In this document: in pieces, positions 1-5,432 of the stretch
How the letters are laid out: each line of letters begins with the position of its first letter
How positions within the stretch are numbered: position 1 is the stretch's first letter
Assembly (NCBI GenBank): GCA_002762915.1
Contig: PCYF01000066.1
Location: 1-17,036, forward strand
From: Candidatus Woesearchaeota archaeon CG10_big_fil_rev_8_21_14_0_10_32_9
GTDB lineage: Archaea; Nanobdellota; Nanobdellia; Woesearchaeales; 21-14-0-10-32-9
Direction of reading: 5' to 3'
Length of the DNA stretch: 17,036 nt
Notes under the pieces: generated by a model
Databases searched by the model: none
Told to the model about the DNA's origin: nothing
The model's input: the letters and a program-made list of their open reading frames with translations, nothing else
Translations under genes and position numbers: made by a program

Positions 1-420
1 CTTGAACAAATTGCAAAATCTTTACCCTTAGATATAAAAAAAATCATACACTCAATCAACTACAATAATACAAAAGCAGAACACCTAGTGCAAGCTGCGC
101 AGCTTTTAGTAAAAAATCATAATGGAAAAGTTCCATCAAAAATAGAAGAGTTGCTTTTAATTCCTGGCGTAGGAAGAAAAACGGCCAATCTTATACTCGG
201 AGAAATCTACGGAAAAGATGCAATATGTGTAGATACACATGTTCATAGAATTTCAAACGTATTTGGATTTGTTAAAACTTTAACGCCAGAAGAAACGGAG
301 AAAGAATTGATGAAAATTGCTCCAAAAAAATACTGGACTAAAATAAATAGAATCTTTGTACTTTGGGGAAAAGAAGTGCCCGGATATGATAAATCTAAAT
401 TTCTAGAGAAAATAAAATAA
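1..420 (+). CDS. nth: Endonuclease III (Nth) family DNA glycosylase/AP lyase, 5'-truncated by the window edge
   Basis: The reading frame is open from base 1 and gives 139 residues; roughly the first 70 residues of a normal ~210-aa Nth lie outside the window. The family removes oxidised pyrimidines from DNA and nicks the abasic site. The helix-hairpin-helix LLLIPGVGRKTANLIL carries the catalytic Lys (GVGRK), and VDTHVHR carries the catalytic Asp. A GTG at 88 is in frame, but the homologous sequence continues upstream of it, so it is internal. After the conserved KINRIFVLWGKE the protein ends within about 15 residues. The four-cysteine 4Fe-4S loop that normally closes Nth is absent; the only Cys seen is in AICVDTH. 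It lies tail-to-tail with Ogg2, with no spacer. Family assignment is firm; loss of the cluster is read directly from the sequence. Confidence 0.93.
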   Translation, partial: LEQIAKSLPLDIKKIIHSINYNNTKAEHLVQAAQLLVKNHNGKVPSKIEELLLIPGVGRKTANLILGEIYGKDAICVDTHVHRISNVFGFVKTLTPEETEKELMKIAPKKYWTKINRIFVLWGKEVPGYDKSKFLEKIK

Positions 421-1041
421 TTAGCGCATAACTTTTCCTGTCTTGAAACTCCATAAAGCTAAATCCAACTCATCTATATTATAATTATTTTCTTCTGCAA
501 AATTAATGATCTTTTTTTCAATTGTTAAATAATCATCAACATTCTTCGGAGGATTTGCAGAATTCAGAACACTGAACTCAGTCATCAGATTCAAAACGTG
601 CTTATCAATAATGCAATAATTCTTGAATCCAATGTTTCTCAAAAAATGAGAAGATTCCTTCATTCCAAAACCTTTGAAATTAGTTTTAATAAACAAACGT
701 CGTTCGTGATGTTCTAAAGATTCAAGATGGTTCAAGAAATTGTCATAACGTTCCATCACTAAACGGTTTTCATAAAGATACTTTGAACGAATATTATAAA
801 AACGAACTTTTTTCTCGATAGTCTTTTGATAATCTTCAAGCGTACCTGTGAATAATATAGGTTTCAATAATTTTAAAGCAGTTTGAGCCATTGTTGCAGA
901 ACTATTTGCTGCAAATACACAAAAAACAACTTCTTCAAAGAGCTTTTTATCTGAAGATTTTCTGAATTTTTCAAATTCTTTTAATCTTGTTTGAATCTCT
1001 TTTTGTCTAGAATAATAATGTCTCTTGAATTCATCAATCAT
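421..1041 (-). CDS. ogg2: 8-oxoguanine DNA glycosylase/AP lyase, archaeal Ogg2 type
   Basis: A 206-aa protein matching the archaeal Ogg2 family in length and pattern. The family excises 8-oxoguanine and cleaves the abasic site. The HhH segment NFKGFGMKESSHFLRNIG (about 121-138) contains the presumed Schiff-base Lys128, and CIIDKHVL contains the catalytic Asp146. The end, LWSFKTGKVMR, resembles the Ogg2 C-terminus, where a terminal Lys contributes to 8-oxoG recognition in the Methanocaldococcus enzyme; here the terminal residue is Arg. ATG at 1041 sits about 26 nt from the centre of a TATA box (1063-1072), consistent with a leaderless transcript. It is convergent with the nth-like gene, with the stop codons back to back, so two oxidative-damage glycosylases are neighbours but on opposite strands. 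Confidence 0.93.
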   Translation of the reverse strand: MIDEFKRHYYSRQKEIQTRLKEFEKFRKSSDKKLFEEVVFCVFAANSSATMAQTALKLLKPILFTGTLEDYQKTIEKKVRFYNIRSKYLYENRLVMERYDNFLNHLESLEHHERRLFIKTNFKGFGMKESSHFLRNIGFKNYCIIDKHVLNLMTEFSVLNSANPPKNVDDYLTIEKKIINFAEENNYNIDELDLALWSFKTGKVMR

Positions 1042-1062
1042 AAAAAAAAGAAAATTAAGGGA

Positions 1063-1072
1063 GTATAAAAAG
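1063..1072 (-). promoter_or_regulatory. TATA box for ogg2
   Basis: On the minus strand this reads CTTTTTATAC, centred about 26 nt from the ogg2 ATG, the distance expected for an archaeal leaderless transcript. It directly abuts the stop codon of the next gene upstream (1073-1075), so ogg2 is probably transcribed independently. Confidence 0.65.
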
Positions 1073-1441
1073 TTAAATATTCATATTTATTCTTAAAATG
1101 GCATACTTAATTAACTCCCTTAAGACAAATTGCTCTCCTGTAGTGAGGCTCTTACTAAGCTCTTTGACCTTGATAAACAAAAATTTATCTTTCTTATTAA
1201 TCCAAATCTGTGTTTTTTCTCCCTTATAATCATGAAAGAAACTAACGCTTTGTTCATTATTTTCTAAAACGTTAAGAATTTGCCCGAGTTCATCATCATT
1301 CATCTTAACTTTTTTCCAAGACCAAGTCTTTTCATCTTCAGTTTTTCCGAATTCAAAGTAAAAATCAAGATTCTCATTTAGATATGCTTTCAAACAATTG
1401 TTTTTTCCAAAAAATGCCTTGCTGATTATTTGTTTAACCAT
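1073..1441 (-). CDS. Hypothetical protein, small alpha+beta
   Basis: A 122-aa protein starting MVKQIISKAFF. The frame stays open to 1540, but that extension would run through the TATA box at 1462-1471 and into the divergent gene. The ATG at 1439-1441 lies about 25 nt from this TATA box, so it is chosen as the start. There is no signal peptide or membrane helix. The middle (FYFEFGKTEDEKTWSWKKVKM, then SVSFFHDYKGEKTQIWINKKDKFLFIKV) looks like a run of beta strands, followed by a basic, amphipathic C-terminal helix (FVLRELIKYAILRI). Strands followed by a helix recall Whirly/PC4-like single-strand-binding folds, but I see no diagnostic motif, so the function is left open. Confidence 0.7.
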   Translation of the reverse strand: MVKQIISKAFFGKNNCLKAYLNENLDFYFEFGKTEDEKTWSWKKVKMNDDELGQILNVLENNEQSVSFFHDYKGEKTQIWINKKDKFLFIKVKELSKSLTTGEQFVLRELIKYAILRINMNI

Positions 1442-1461
1442 AATAATTGAAAGTTTAAGTT

Positions 1462-1471
1462 GTATAAAAAC
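1462..1471 (-). promoter_or_regulatory. TATA box for the 122-aa hypothetical gene
   Basis: GTTTTTATACA on the minus strand, centred about 25 nt from ATG 1441. With the plus-strand TATA at 1501-1510 it forms a compact divergent promoter region. Its position inside the longer open frame is the reason for the shorter start. Confidence 0.6.
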
Positions 1472-1500
1472 CCTATTTCTAAAGATGTCCAGTGAAACTT

Positions 1501-1510
1501 TTTTATATTT
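1501..1510 (+). promoter_or_regulatory. TATA box for the 205-aa hypothetical gene
   Basis: TTTTATATTT centred about 25 nt before ATG 1529. No Shine-Dalgarno sequence precedes that ATG, so a leaderless transcript is likely. Confidence 0.65.
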
Positions 1511-1528
1511 GAAGATTATTGTATTAGC

Positions 1529-2146
1529 ATGTTTATACATAATGAGAACATAGAAACTTACAAAGATGCTTGGAAAAACAATAACATTTGGGAAAAACTT
1601 CTTGAATCAAATTCAGGTTTATTCTTGAAATATCCAAAGAACCCTAGAGTTGTGGGTCCAACTCTGTGTCAATCAGGAACCGTTTCTGGAGATCTTTTGG
1701 CTATAGAAACTAATTATTTTATGTCTGTAGCTAATGAATTACAAAAAGACTATTATTTTCTTCTGTTAGAAGAGAACATATCTAAAGCTTATGAGTATAT
1801 TTTAACAATTATTGATGCCCGAAAAAAATGGGAAGAAGATATACAAATACTCTGGGACATTAAGATGTATCTGGAACTCAAAGCAAATGATATAAAAATG
1901 AGTGAAAAAAAGCTTTTAGAAAGCTTTGACATGGAAAAAGCAGAAGATATTCCTGCAATTCTAAAAGAACACATGCCAAAACATTTTGTAAATATTGATA
2001 TACCTCCTAAGGATTATGAAAATTTGATTGATAAATTAGAACATTCAGTAAAAATTCTAAGAGAAAAACGTACAATCTTGATTGAATATTTGACTAAAAG
2101 AAGAAACGAGATGCCCTTTTTATTTGAGAATATGAAGAGAGTCTAG
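1529..2146 (+). CDS. Hypothetical protein, mostly helical with a C-terminal coiled-coil-like segment
   Basis: 205 residues, not recognised. The N-terminal ~60 residues (NIWEKLLESNSGLFLKYPKN, then GPTLCQSGTVSGDLLAIETN) look globular. From about residue 65 to the end it is rich in charged helices, ending in a heptad-like stretch ENLIDKLEHSVKILREKRTILIEYLTKRRNEM. There is no signal peptide, membrane helix or cysteine pair. It is divergent from the 122-aa gene and followed by T-rich sequence, so it is probably a single-gene unit. The C-terminal helix superficially recalls the ends of type I restriction specificity subunits, but no target-recognition domain or partner genes are present. Intracellular location is inferred only from the absence of export signals. 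Confidence 0.75.
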   Translation: MFIHNENIETYKDAWKNNNIWEKLLESNSGLFLKYPKNPRVVGPTLCQSGTVSGDLLAIETNYFMSVANELQKDYYFLLLEENISKAYEYILTIIDARKKWEEDIQILWDIKMYLELKANDIKMSEKKLLESFDMEKAEDIPAILKEHMPKHFVNIDIPPKDYENLIDKLEHSVKILREKRTILIEYLTKRRNEMPFLFENMKRV

Positions 2147-2151
2147 TCTTG

Positions 2152-2197
2152 ATTATTTTTTCTAATAACTTTTATTTGATTGTTGTCTTTTTCTAGT
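2152..2197 (+). terminator. Oligo-T termination region
   Basis: Three T-rich tracts (ATTATTTTTTCT, AACTTTTATTTG, GTCTTTTTCT) follow the stop codon at 2144-2146. Archaeal RNA polymerase terminates on such tracts without needing a hairpin. The next TATA box starts about 20 nt later. Confidence 0.55.
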
Positions 2198-2215
2198 GAT
2201 AATAATATGAAAACA

Positions 2216-2225
2216 TTTATATATT
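2216..2225 (+). promoter_or_regulatory. TATA box for the isocyanide synthase operon
   Basis: TTTATATATT centred about 28 nt before ATG 2248. The upstream in-frame TTG at 2224 overlaps this box and so cannot be on a transcript made from it, which supports the ATG start. Confidence 0.68.
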
Positions 2226-2247
2226 GTTGCAAATTCGCAACTGTGTG

Positions 2248-3210
2248 ATGGTAACAGAAACCTCGGAAAATGAAGTTAAAACGACAATTGAAGACGTTTT
2301 GAACGTTTTCAGCAAATACATAGTATTAGGTCCTGCTGAAATAGACAAGTTCGAAACTGTCGGAAAACAGGCATTTAAAGACAAAATTTTACCTTGCGTT
2401 GTTGGAAATGCACCTATTTCTTTTACGATGCCAGGATTTCCTTCAAAATCATCCAATAATGTTACAGAAGTCTTAGGATACCTGCCAGACGGTGCAGAAG
2501 AAGCTTCATTTAATCAATTTTCAAAATTTATCAAAGACATGAAGAAAGTTTATGCTCCAGGAGTTAAGTTAAATATAGTAAGTGATGGATATGTATTTAA
2601 TGACTTAGTGAAAATTCCTGATGCACATGTAAAAGAATATGAAGATAAGTGTAAACAACTAGTTGGCTCGCTTCCACTAAACTGGCACACAATGTATGAT
2701 TTAGTCAATTCTAGAATGAAAAAAGAAAAAATTATTGAATACATGATACATGAGTTTGGGTACTCTGAAGAAGAATTAACAGACAAAATAATGAATGACC
2801 AAGATATAACTATATTGTATAATGGAATGAACATATTTATGCAGCAAGAAAAGATTTGGCCAGATGACATGTCAAAAAGACAAATGATAAAATCAGCTAA
2901 AGAACTTGCAAAATCAATGATTATTAGAGGCGAAGCATACACTAAACTTATAAAAGCTAACTTTCCAGATTCAATAAGATTATCTTGTCACCCTTCTACA
3001 AACGAAGGAACAAAATATAGTTGGAGATTTGTTGAAGATGTAACTGTCAGTGCGTCCCCTTGGCATAACGTATTATGTGCTTACGAAAACGGTTCGCGTA
3101 CATTCAAAAAGAAAATAATTGCAGAACAAGAAGGATTAGAACTAGTAATGAAAGAAGACAGACCATACTACTTTAAAGAAAAAGATGCCGCTCCAATTAT
3201 CTTTAATTAA
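2248..3210 (+). CDS. Isocyanide (isonitrile) synthase, PvcA/IsnA/DIT1 family
   Basis: A 320-aa protein with the full signature of the DIT1/PvcA family. These enzymes convert the amino group of Tyr or Trp to an isonitrile, with ribulose-5-phosphate as the proposed carbon donor. Visible blocks: SFTMPGFPSKSSN (about 58-70, family FPxKSxN), EVLGYLPDGAEE (74-85), YAPGVKLNIVSDGYVFNDL (102-120), AKSMIIRGEAYTKLI (221-235), FPDSIRLSCHPS (239-250, family RLSIHPS) and SPWHNVLC (270-277). Length fits a single-domain family member. ATG 2248 is chosen over an in-frame TTG at 2224 because the TATA box at 2216-2225 overlaps the TTG. The Dabb gene follows after 15 nt with its own Shine-Dalgarno site. No Fe(II)/2OG oxygenase (PvcB/IsnB) is in the window. 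Amino-acid substrate and product are unknown. Confidence 0.9.
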   Translation: MVTETSENEVKTTIEDVLNVFSKYIVLGPAEIDKFETVGKQAFKDKILPCVVGNAPISFTMPGFPSKSSNNVTEVLGYLPDGAEEASFNQFSKFIKDMKKVYAPGVKLNIVSDGYVFNDLVKIPDAHVKEYEDKCKQLVGSLPLNWHTMYDLVNSRMKKEKIIEYMIHEFGYSEEELTDKIMNDQDITILYNGMNIFMQQEKIWPDDMSKRQMIKSAKELAKSMIIRGEAYTKLIKANFPDSIRLSCHPSTNEGTKYSWRFVEDVTVSASPWHNVLCAYENGSRTFKKKIIAEQEGLELVMKEDRPYYFKEKDAAPIIFN

Positions 3211-3225
3211 AACAAAGGTGAAAAC

Positions 3226-3525
3226 ATGTACATACACATTGCATTATTCAAGTGGAAACAGAATGTAACAACTGCACAAATAAAAAAAACACTACAATCA
3301 ATAAAAAAATTAAAAACTAAAATTAAAGGTGTAACTTCTATTTACTGTGGAAAAAATGTTCACAAAATGGCAAAAGGATTTACGCATGGTGCAGTGATAA
3401 TTGCTGAAAATAAAAGCGCATTAACTTCTTACAGAAAACATGTAGATCATATTCAAATTGCTGAAACCGTAATTGCAACAACTAAGGACGGCCTTGGTTT
3501 TGATTTTGAAGATAGTCAAATATAA
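3226..3525 (+). CDS. Dabb (stress-responsive A/B barrel) domain protein
   Basis: A 99-aa single-domain protein of the Dabb/dimeric alpha+beta-barrel family: HIALFKWKQNVTTAQIKKTLQSI at the start, IKGVTSIYCGKNV, then a conserved KGFTHGAVIIAENKSALTSYRKHVDHIQIAE and a C-terminal FDFE. Family members form dimeric barrels; some act as polyketide-type cyclases or bind small molecules, many have no known role. Start ATG 3226 is preceded by AAAGGTGAAAAC, a good GGTGA Shine-Dalgarno site, as expected for the second gene of an operon with the isocyanide synthase. That pairing suggests a tailoring or product-binding role (inference). Its last 44 nt overlap the convergent PIN-like gene. Confidence 0.88.
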   Translation: MYIHIALFKWKQNVTTAQIKKTLQSIKKLKTKIKGVTSIYCGKNVHKMAKGFTHGAVIIAENKSALTSYRKHVDHIQIAETVIATTKDGLGFDFEDSQI

Positions 3526-4459
3526 TTTCTTGATAAGTTTGTTCTACAAATGATGTTGCCAATTTGGAAAGATTAGCTAAATCATCAGAAGCTTTCTTAA
3601 CAGCAGAAACACCGTGCGCTTCAATAAATCTGGTTTGGCTAATTTCATACTCGAGCGGATCTGATAATCTTGTTATGCTGTCATTATTGATAATATACGC
3701 GTGTAAATTATGCTCATTAAAGCCTGGCAATACAAGAGATGCACCAATAACAAGCCACAAAATATCAAAGTCTGAAGAAACTACACTTACAGATTTATTC
3801 ATAAATTGAGATTCATACAAAGCACGACCAACTAATTCTTCATCAGTTTTCAAATCATAATTCTCGGAAACTCTATCTTCATATTTTTTATTTGTATCTC
3901 TTTTAATTTTTAATGATTCTTCAAGTGATTCAACAAAATTTACAAAATAATCTGCTTTTTCATTTACAGTCAAAACTTTCTTTTTTACTTTATTAATTAA
4001 TTTTATTCCTGAAAATGCTAACTCTGACAGCAATTGTTCATTAAATTGAGCTACATCTAAGTGAATTGGATTACGTTTTATGAATTTCTTTTTGTAATGA
4101 TTGCTTTTAGAATATTTGTATCCAATAGTTTTAATTGAATTTTGTCTGGCTCTAAGGTAATCATATTTGTTTTTAATCAAAGTACTATATCTTTTGAGTT
4201 CTTCAGAAACTTTTGGCACAGTATATACATTTTCTTTGGAAAACCATTTTTCAGTTAAGTTAATATCATTTAATGCTGTTGTTAAAATATTATCGTCCAA
4301 TGATCCAAATGTTTGTGACTCGAATAAATGGTCAGTAGTAGACCCATTCGTTGAAACTAATGGACCGCTATCTGTTAGGATATAGTTTTCCGTCCCTAGA
4401 ATTTCATTCGCCAAAACTTCCGTAATGTTGTTCATGTCTTCGAAGTAGTAACTAATCAT
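3482..4459 (-). CDS. PIN-like domain protein, putative ribonuclease
   Basis: 325 residues, not closely recognised, but with the acidic pattern of a PIN-like nuclease: YILTDSGPLV with Asp30, TVPKVSEELKRY with Glu86/87, KTDEELVGRALYES with Asp206, and NKSVSVVSSDFDILWLV with Asp230/Asp232. This order (Asp, then Glu, then Asp before a helix, then SxD after a strand) is that of Mg-dependent PIN RNases. A lysine-rich stretch lies between (SNHYKKKFIKRNP, about 119-131). A helical tail of about 85 residues follows the domain. ATG 4459 is the longest start; an alternative ATG lies at 4435 (MNNITEVL). No antitoxin-like partner is adjacent. The 3' end overlaps the Dabb gene by 44 nt, tail-to-tail. The fold is an inference. 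Confidence 0.65.
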   Translation of the reverse strand: MISYYFEDMNNITEVLANEILGTENYILTDSGPLVSTNGSTTDHLFESQTFGSLDDNILTTALNDINLTEKWFSKENVYTVPKVSEELKRYSTLIKNKYDYLRARQNSIKTIGYKYSKSNHYKKKFIKRNPIHLDVAQFNEQLLSELAFSGIKLINKVKKKVLTVNEKADYFVNFVESLEESLKIKRDTNKKYEDRVSENYDLKTDEELVGRALYESQFMNKSVSVVSSDFDILWLVIGASLVLPGFNEHNLHAYIINNDSITRLSDPLEYEISQTRFIEAHGVSAVKKASDDLANLSKLATSFVEQTYQEIIFDYLQNQNQGRP

Positions 4460-4490
4460 TTATAAATGTTATAATATTTAAACTGATGAA

Positions 4491-4502
4491 AAAGCTTTAA
4501 AA
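4491..4502. promoter_or_regulatory. Possible divergent TATA element between the PIN-like gene and tRNA-Gln
   Basis: AAAGCTTTAAAAAG is the most TATA-like sequence in this gap and is near-symmetric. Read forward, it would start a transcript about 35 nt before the tRNA. Read in reverse, it would give a short leader before ATG 4459. A second AT box (4474-4483) is closer to the PIN-like start, but at only about 20 nt. Assignment is tentative. Confidence 0.35.
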
Positions 4503-4561
4503 AGTGATTAATTATTCTTAAGATCTTAATACTGATAGCCGATAAACAGAATACTTATTTC

Positions 4562-4634
4562 AGCCCCGTAGTGTAGCGGCCAATCATCTAGCCCTCTGGA
4601 GGCTGGGACCTCGGTTCAAATCCGAGCGGGGCTA
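4562..4634 (+). tRNA. tRNA-Gln (anticodon CTG)
   Basis: A complete cloverleaf. Acceptor AGCCCCG (4562-4568) pairs with CGGGGCT (4627-4633), followed by discriminator A. The D-arm contains TAGTGTAGCGGCC. The anticodon stem TAGCC/GGCTG encloses loop CTCTGGA with anticodon CTG (reads CAG, Gln). The T-arm CTCGG-TTCAAAT-CCGAG is perfect. CCA is not encoded and no intron is seen. The GC-rich stems stand out from the AT-rich surroundings. Confidence 0.96.
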
Positions 4635-4643
4635 GTAGTTATC

Positions 4644-4690
4644 GTGCTCGCTTCGTGGGCTATTTAATGGCACACGAAAAGCACTTTTCT
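4644..4690 (+). terminator. Hairpin plus T-run downstream of tRNA-Gln
   Basis: GTGCT (4644-4648) pairs with AGCAC (4680-4684), and TTCGTG (4652-4657) with CACGAA (4673-4678), around a ~15-nt loop; TTTTCT follows immediately. This looks like a terminator or 3' processing structure of the tRNA transcript. A small independent RNA is possible but unsupported. Confidence 0.5.
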
Positions 4691-4725
4691 CTACGCGTAA
4701 AAGGTTTTATCATAAAATTTATTAA

Positions 4726-5259
4726 ATGTCTCTGATAATATACCGTATGGCAAACAATGAGAAAGTAATTAATATTCTAAATGATATGAATAAAGCTATA
4801 GATGTTATGAGGAAGGCTGCAACATGGCTTCTTGAAAGTGGAAAGAATCCTTCTAAATGGTGGCGATTAGAGAATCTTAATTCAAAATTCTTATTGCAAT
4901 ACGCTAAATCTTCTGAGTTTTATGTGCTATTAATCGATAAAAAACCTGCAGCTGCAGCAATATTTCAAACAAATCAGAATAGTCAAGACTGGCAGTCTAT
5001 TGATAAAAATAATCATAAACACGCATTATACATTCACTGGTTATGTGTAGATCCTGTGTTTTCAGGTAAGGGATTACCTAAACTAATGGTAGAATTTGCT
5101 AAAACGAAAGCCAAAGAAAATAATATCGGATTATTGAGAGTAGATACAAATGCAAATGAAATAAAATTAAGACAAATTTATGAAAAATTAGGTTTCTCAT
5201 TAGTCGCCATTGAAAAAGAAGATTATCGTGAAACAGCATTCTACGAAAAAAAAGTATAA
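4726..5259 (+). CDS. GNAT-family N-acetyltransferase
   Basis: A 177-aa single GNAT domain; the family transfers an acetyl group from acetyl-CoA to an amine. The acetyl-CoA-binding motif A is visible at LYIHWLCVDPVFSGKGLPKLMVEFA (101-125), with SGKGLPK in the position of the pyrophosphate loop. It is followed by the beta5/alpha4 signature LRVDTNANEIKLRQIYEKLGFSLV (137-160), ending in the typical YEKLGF. The substrate cannot be told from sequence. Two starts are possible: ATG 4726, or ATG 4747 (MANNEKV), which lies about 28 nt from the AT-rich box AAAATTTATTAA and would suit a leaderless transcript. The stop codon lies inside the left arm of the inverted repeat that begins at 5255. Confidence 0.85.
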   Translation: MSLIIYRMANNEKVINILNDMNKAIDVMRKAATWLLESGKNPSKWWRLENLNSKFLLQYAKSSEFYVLLIDKKPAAAAIFQTNQNSQDWQSIDKNNHKHALYIHWLCVDPVFSGKGLPKLMVEFAKTKAKENNIGLLRVDTNANEIKLRQIYEKLGFSLVAIEKEDYRETAFYEKKV

Positions 5260-5341
5260 TAGCCCTGACTGAACTTCGAGTGTTTGTGTTACATTCTCGG
5301 AGCTACTTATATAAATTAGAACAATGGGCGGGGCTATTATA
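5255..5341 (+). ncRNA. Candidate structured RNA or 3' UTR element with an 11-bp terminal stem
   Basis: TATAATAGCCC (5255-5265) is the exact reverse complement of GGGCTATTATA (5331-5341), extendable by a T-G pair. Inside, CTTCGAG (5274-5280) pairs with CTCGGAG (5296-5302) as seven pairs with one wobble, extendable toward the TGT/ACA in the loop. The segment is richer in G+C than the flanking intergenic DNA, as expected of structured RNA in an AT-rich genome. It starts at the GNAT stop codon and has no upstream TATA of its own, so a 3' UTR or terminator structure is as likely as an independent RNA. It does not fold as a tRNA, and I see no C/D boxes. Confidence 0.4.
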
Positions 5342-5397
5342 TTTTATTATGTAGCAAAGAGTATCGATATTCCAAATAATTGTTATTCAAGAAAATC

Positions 5398-5407
5398 TTT
5401 TAAATTA
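5398..5407 (+). promoter_or_regulatory. TATA box for the papain-like candidate gene
   Basis: TTTTAAATTA centred about 30 nt before ATG 5433, predicting a leader of only a few nucleotides. A second TATA-like box, CTTATATAAA (5307-5316), lies inside the inverted-repeat element and would give a leader of about 90 nt. Confidence 0.5.
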
Positions 5408-5432
5408 AGTAATATTCCTCCTTTTTGAAACT

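Noticed and set aside
1999..2146. Resemblance of the 205-aa protein's C-terminus to type I restriction specificity subunits
   Set aside because: Only one helix is similar; there are no target-recognition domains and no HsdM or HsdR genes in the window.
5255..5341. tRNA-like or C/D-box RNA reading of the inverted-repeat element
   Set aside because: There is no TTC-containing T-loop, no anticodon arm and no RTGATGA C box. The long unpaired 3' strand does not fit a cloverleaf.
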